NCBI GenBank assembly: GCA_031282325.1
Contig: JAITDY010000053.1
Span: 1 to 6,207 of the forward strand
Direction of reading: 5' to 3'
Source of the DNA: Lactobacillaceae bacterium
Lineage (GTDB): Bacteria > Bacillota > Bacilli > Lactobacillales > Lactobacillaceae
DNA: 6,207 bases
Shown here: piece by piece, positions 5,059 to 6,207 of the stretch
How positions within the stretch are numbered: position 1 is the first letter of the stretch
How the letters are laid out: each line of letters begins with the position of its first letter
Program-made: the position numbers and the translations under genes
Notes under the pieces: generated by a model
Databases searched by the model: none
Told to the model about the DNA's origin: nothing
The model's input: only the letters and a program-made list of their open reading frames with translations

Positions 5059-6207
5059 TTGAATTATCATATAGAAGAAGATGCTATTGGACCAGTCAAG
5101 GTTCCAAATGATGTTTTTTGGGGACCGCAGACTCAAAGGTCGCATGAAAACTTTAAAATTGGTGAGGTTATGCCTTATTCAGTAATTGAAGCGATTTTAC
5201 ACATTAAAAAAGCAGCCGCAATTACAAATGCTAAATTAGGTGCAATCGCACAAAACAAGGCTGATTTAATTGTAAAAACTGTAGATGAATTACTTACTGG
5301 AAAATACCGCGATCAATTCCCATTAGTTGTTTATCAAACTGGTTCTGGAACACAAACTAATATGAATGTTAATGAGGTTATTTCGCATTTAGCCTCCAAA
5401 ATTCAACCAGAATTACCATTATTACCTAATGACGATATTAACCATTCTCAAAGTTCTAATGATACTTTTCCCACGGCAATGGCTATTGCTGCATATATAG
5501 AAACTTCTAAATTATTGCCAATCCTTAAACATGTGAAAAATACCTTTGATTCTAAAGCTGAAGCTTATAAAGATGTGATTAAAATTGGTAGAACACATTT
5601 ACAGGATGCAACTCCAATGACAGTTGGTCAGGAAATTTCTGGTTGGGCTTCTGGAATCCAACATAATATTAATTATTTGGAATTGAATTTACCAACACTT
5701 TTAGAATTACCAATTGGTGGAACCGCAGTAGGAACAGGATTAAATACGGCAACAGGATATGATACTGAGGTTGTCGCAAAAATAGCTGAATTATATGATA
5801 TACCTTTTATAAAAGCTCCAAATAAATTCCAAGGAATGGCTGAACATTCTGGACTTAATATGGTTCACTCTGTATTAAAAACATTAAGTGCTGATTTAGT
5901 TAAAATTGGAAATGATATTCGTTTCTTGGCTTCAGGTCCTAGAGCAGGATATGGTGAATTCAATATTCCAGCTAACGAACCTGGTTCGTCAATTATGCCT
6001 GGTAAAGTCAATCCAACTCAAATTGAAGCACTTACTATGGTTGCAGCTAGTGTTTTTGGCCATGATGTCACAATTAATTTTGCTGCTTCACAGGGTAATT
6101 TCGAAATGAACGTTTATAAACCAGTAATTATTGCAACATATTTAAATTCTGTATCACTCTTAAAAGAAAGCATCCAATCTTGGGATGAAAAATTATTAGC
6201 TGGAATG
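5059..6207 (+). CDS. fumC: Class II fumarate hydratase (3' end outside window)
   Basis: Reversible hydration of fumarate to L-malate by the iron-independent, tetrameric fumarase, in the cytoplasm. The frame is open from 5059 to the window edge: 383 codons of an enzyme normally near 460, so about the last sixth is missing. The start is TTG at 5059-5061, chosen because GGAGG (5047-5051) sits 7 bases upstream and the protein then begins NYHIEEDAIGPVKVP as fumarases do. Active-site regions: GSGTQTNMNVNEV (95-107), NHSQSSNDTFPTAM (128-141), GRTHLQDATP (177-186, catalytic H180) and the signature GSSIMPGKVNPTQ (309-321) with the catalytic serine loop. GRTHLQ and SGTQTN favour fumarase over aspartase, which has GRTQLQ and GTSTN. 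The 25-base gap to uhpT has no terminator, so both are likely cotranscribed. In lactic acid bacteria fumarase serves a partial TCA branch between malate and fumarate or succinate. Confidence 0.96.
   Translation, partial: MNYHIEEDAIGPVKVPNDVFWGPQTQRSHENFKIGEVMPYSVIEAILHIKKAAAITNAKLGAIAQNKADLIVKTVDELLTGKYRDQFPLVVYQTGSGTQTNMNVNEVISHLASKIQPELPLLPNDDINHSQSSNDTFPTAMAIAAYIETSKLLPILKHVKNTFDSKAEAYKDVIKIGRTHLQDATPMTVGQEISGWASGIQHNINYLELNLPTLLELPIGGTAVGTGLNTATGYDTEVVAKIAELYDIPFIKAPNKFQGMAEHSGLNMVHSVLKTLSADLVKIGNDIRFLASGPRAGYGEFNIPANEPGSSIMPGKVNPTQIEALTMVAASVFGHDVTINFAASQGNFEMNVYKPVIIATYLNSVSLLKESIQSWDEKLLAGM

Noticed and set aside
5906..6109. 67-codon + strand ORF inside fumC
   Set aside because: It is an out-of-frame shadow of the fumarase signature region; its Leu/Gln-rich content reflects the overlapping frame.

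Overview
This is a strongly AT-rich stretch of ordinary chromosome from a low-GC Gram-positive bacterium. The family is most likely Lactobacillaceae, judging from the ParC, family II pyrophosphatase, cysteine-free L33/S14 and uridine kinase sequences, from strong AGGAGG-type ribosome binding sites, and from a catabolite-response (cre) site. The species cannot be named from the sequence alone. All genes lie on the + strand. No mobile element, tRNA, rRNA or CRISPR array was seen.

Left part (1-1929): the 3' end of parC (topoisomerase IV subunit A), cut by the window edge, is followed 19 bases later by ppaC (manganese-dependent inorganic pyrophosphatase), probably on the same transcript. Middle (1944-3179): a near-consensus promoter drives rpmG (L33) and rpsN (S14), both in the cysteine-free, zinc-independent form. 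A clean hairpin terminator follows. Then comes udk (uridine kinase), whose own terminator begins inside its last codons.

Regulatory region (3181-3644): about 460 bases hold no intact gene. The 3' half is dense with signals: a -10 box, a cre-like site, a perfect 40-bp palindrome built around a consensus cre site, and a small hairpin that would bury the Shine-Dalgarno sequence of the next gene. The 5' half may hold a folded RNA and perhaps the relic of a tiny ORF, both weakly supported.

Right part (3645-6207): an organophosphate:phosphate antiporter closest to UhpT (hexose-6-phosphate uptake) is followed 25 bases later by fumC (class II fumarase, TTG start), which runs off the right edge. The two are probably cotranscribed and under carbon catabolite control. 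The transporter lacks the Asp/Lys pair that tunes substrate choice in E. coli UhpT, so its substrate is open. No wholly new system is evident. The most interesting item is the palindromic control region in front of uhpT-fumC.
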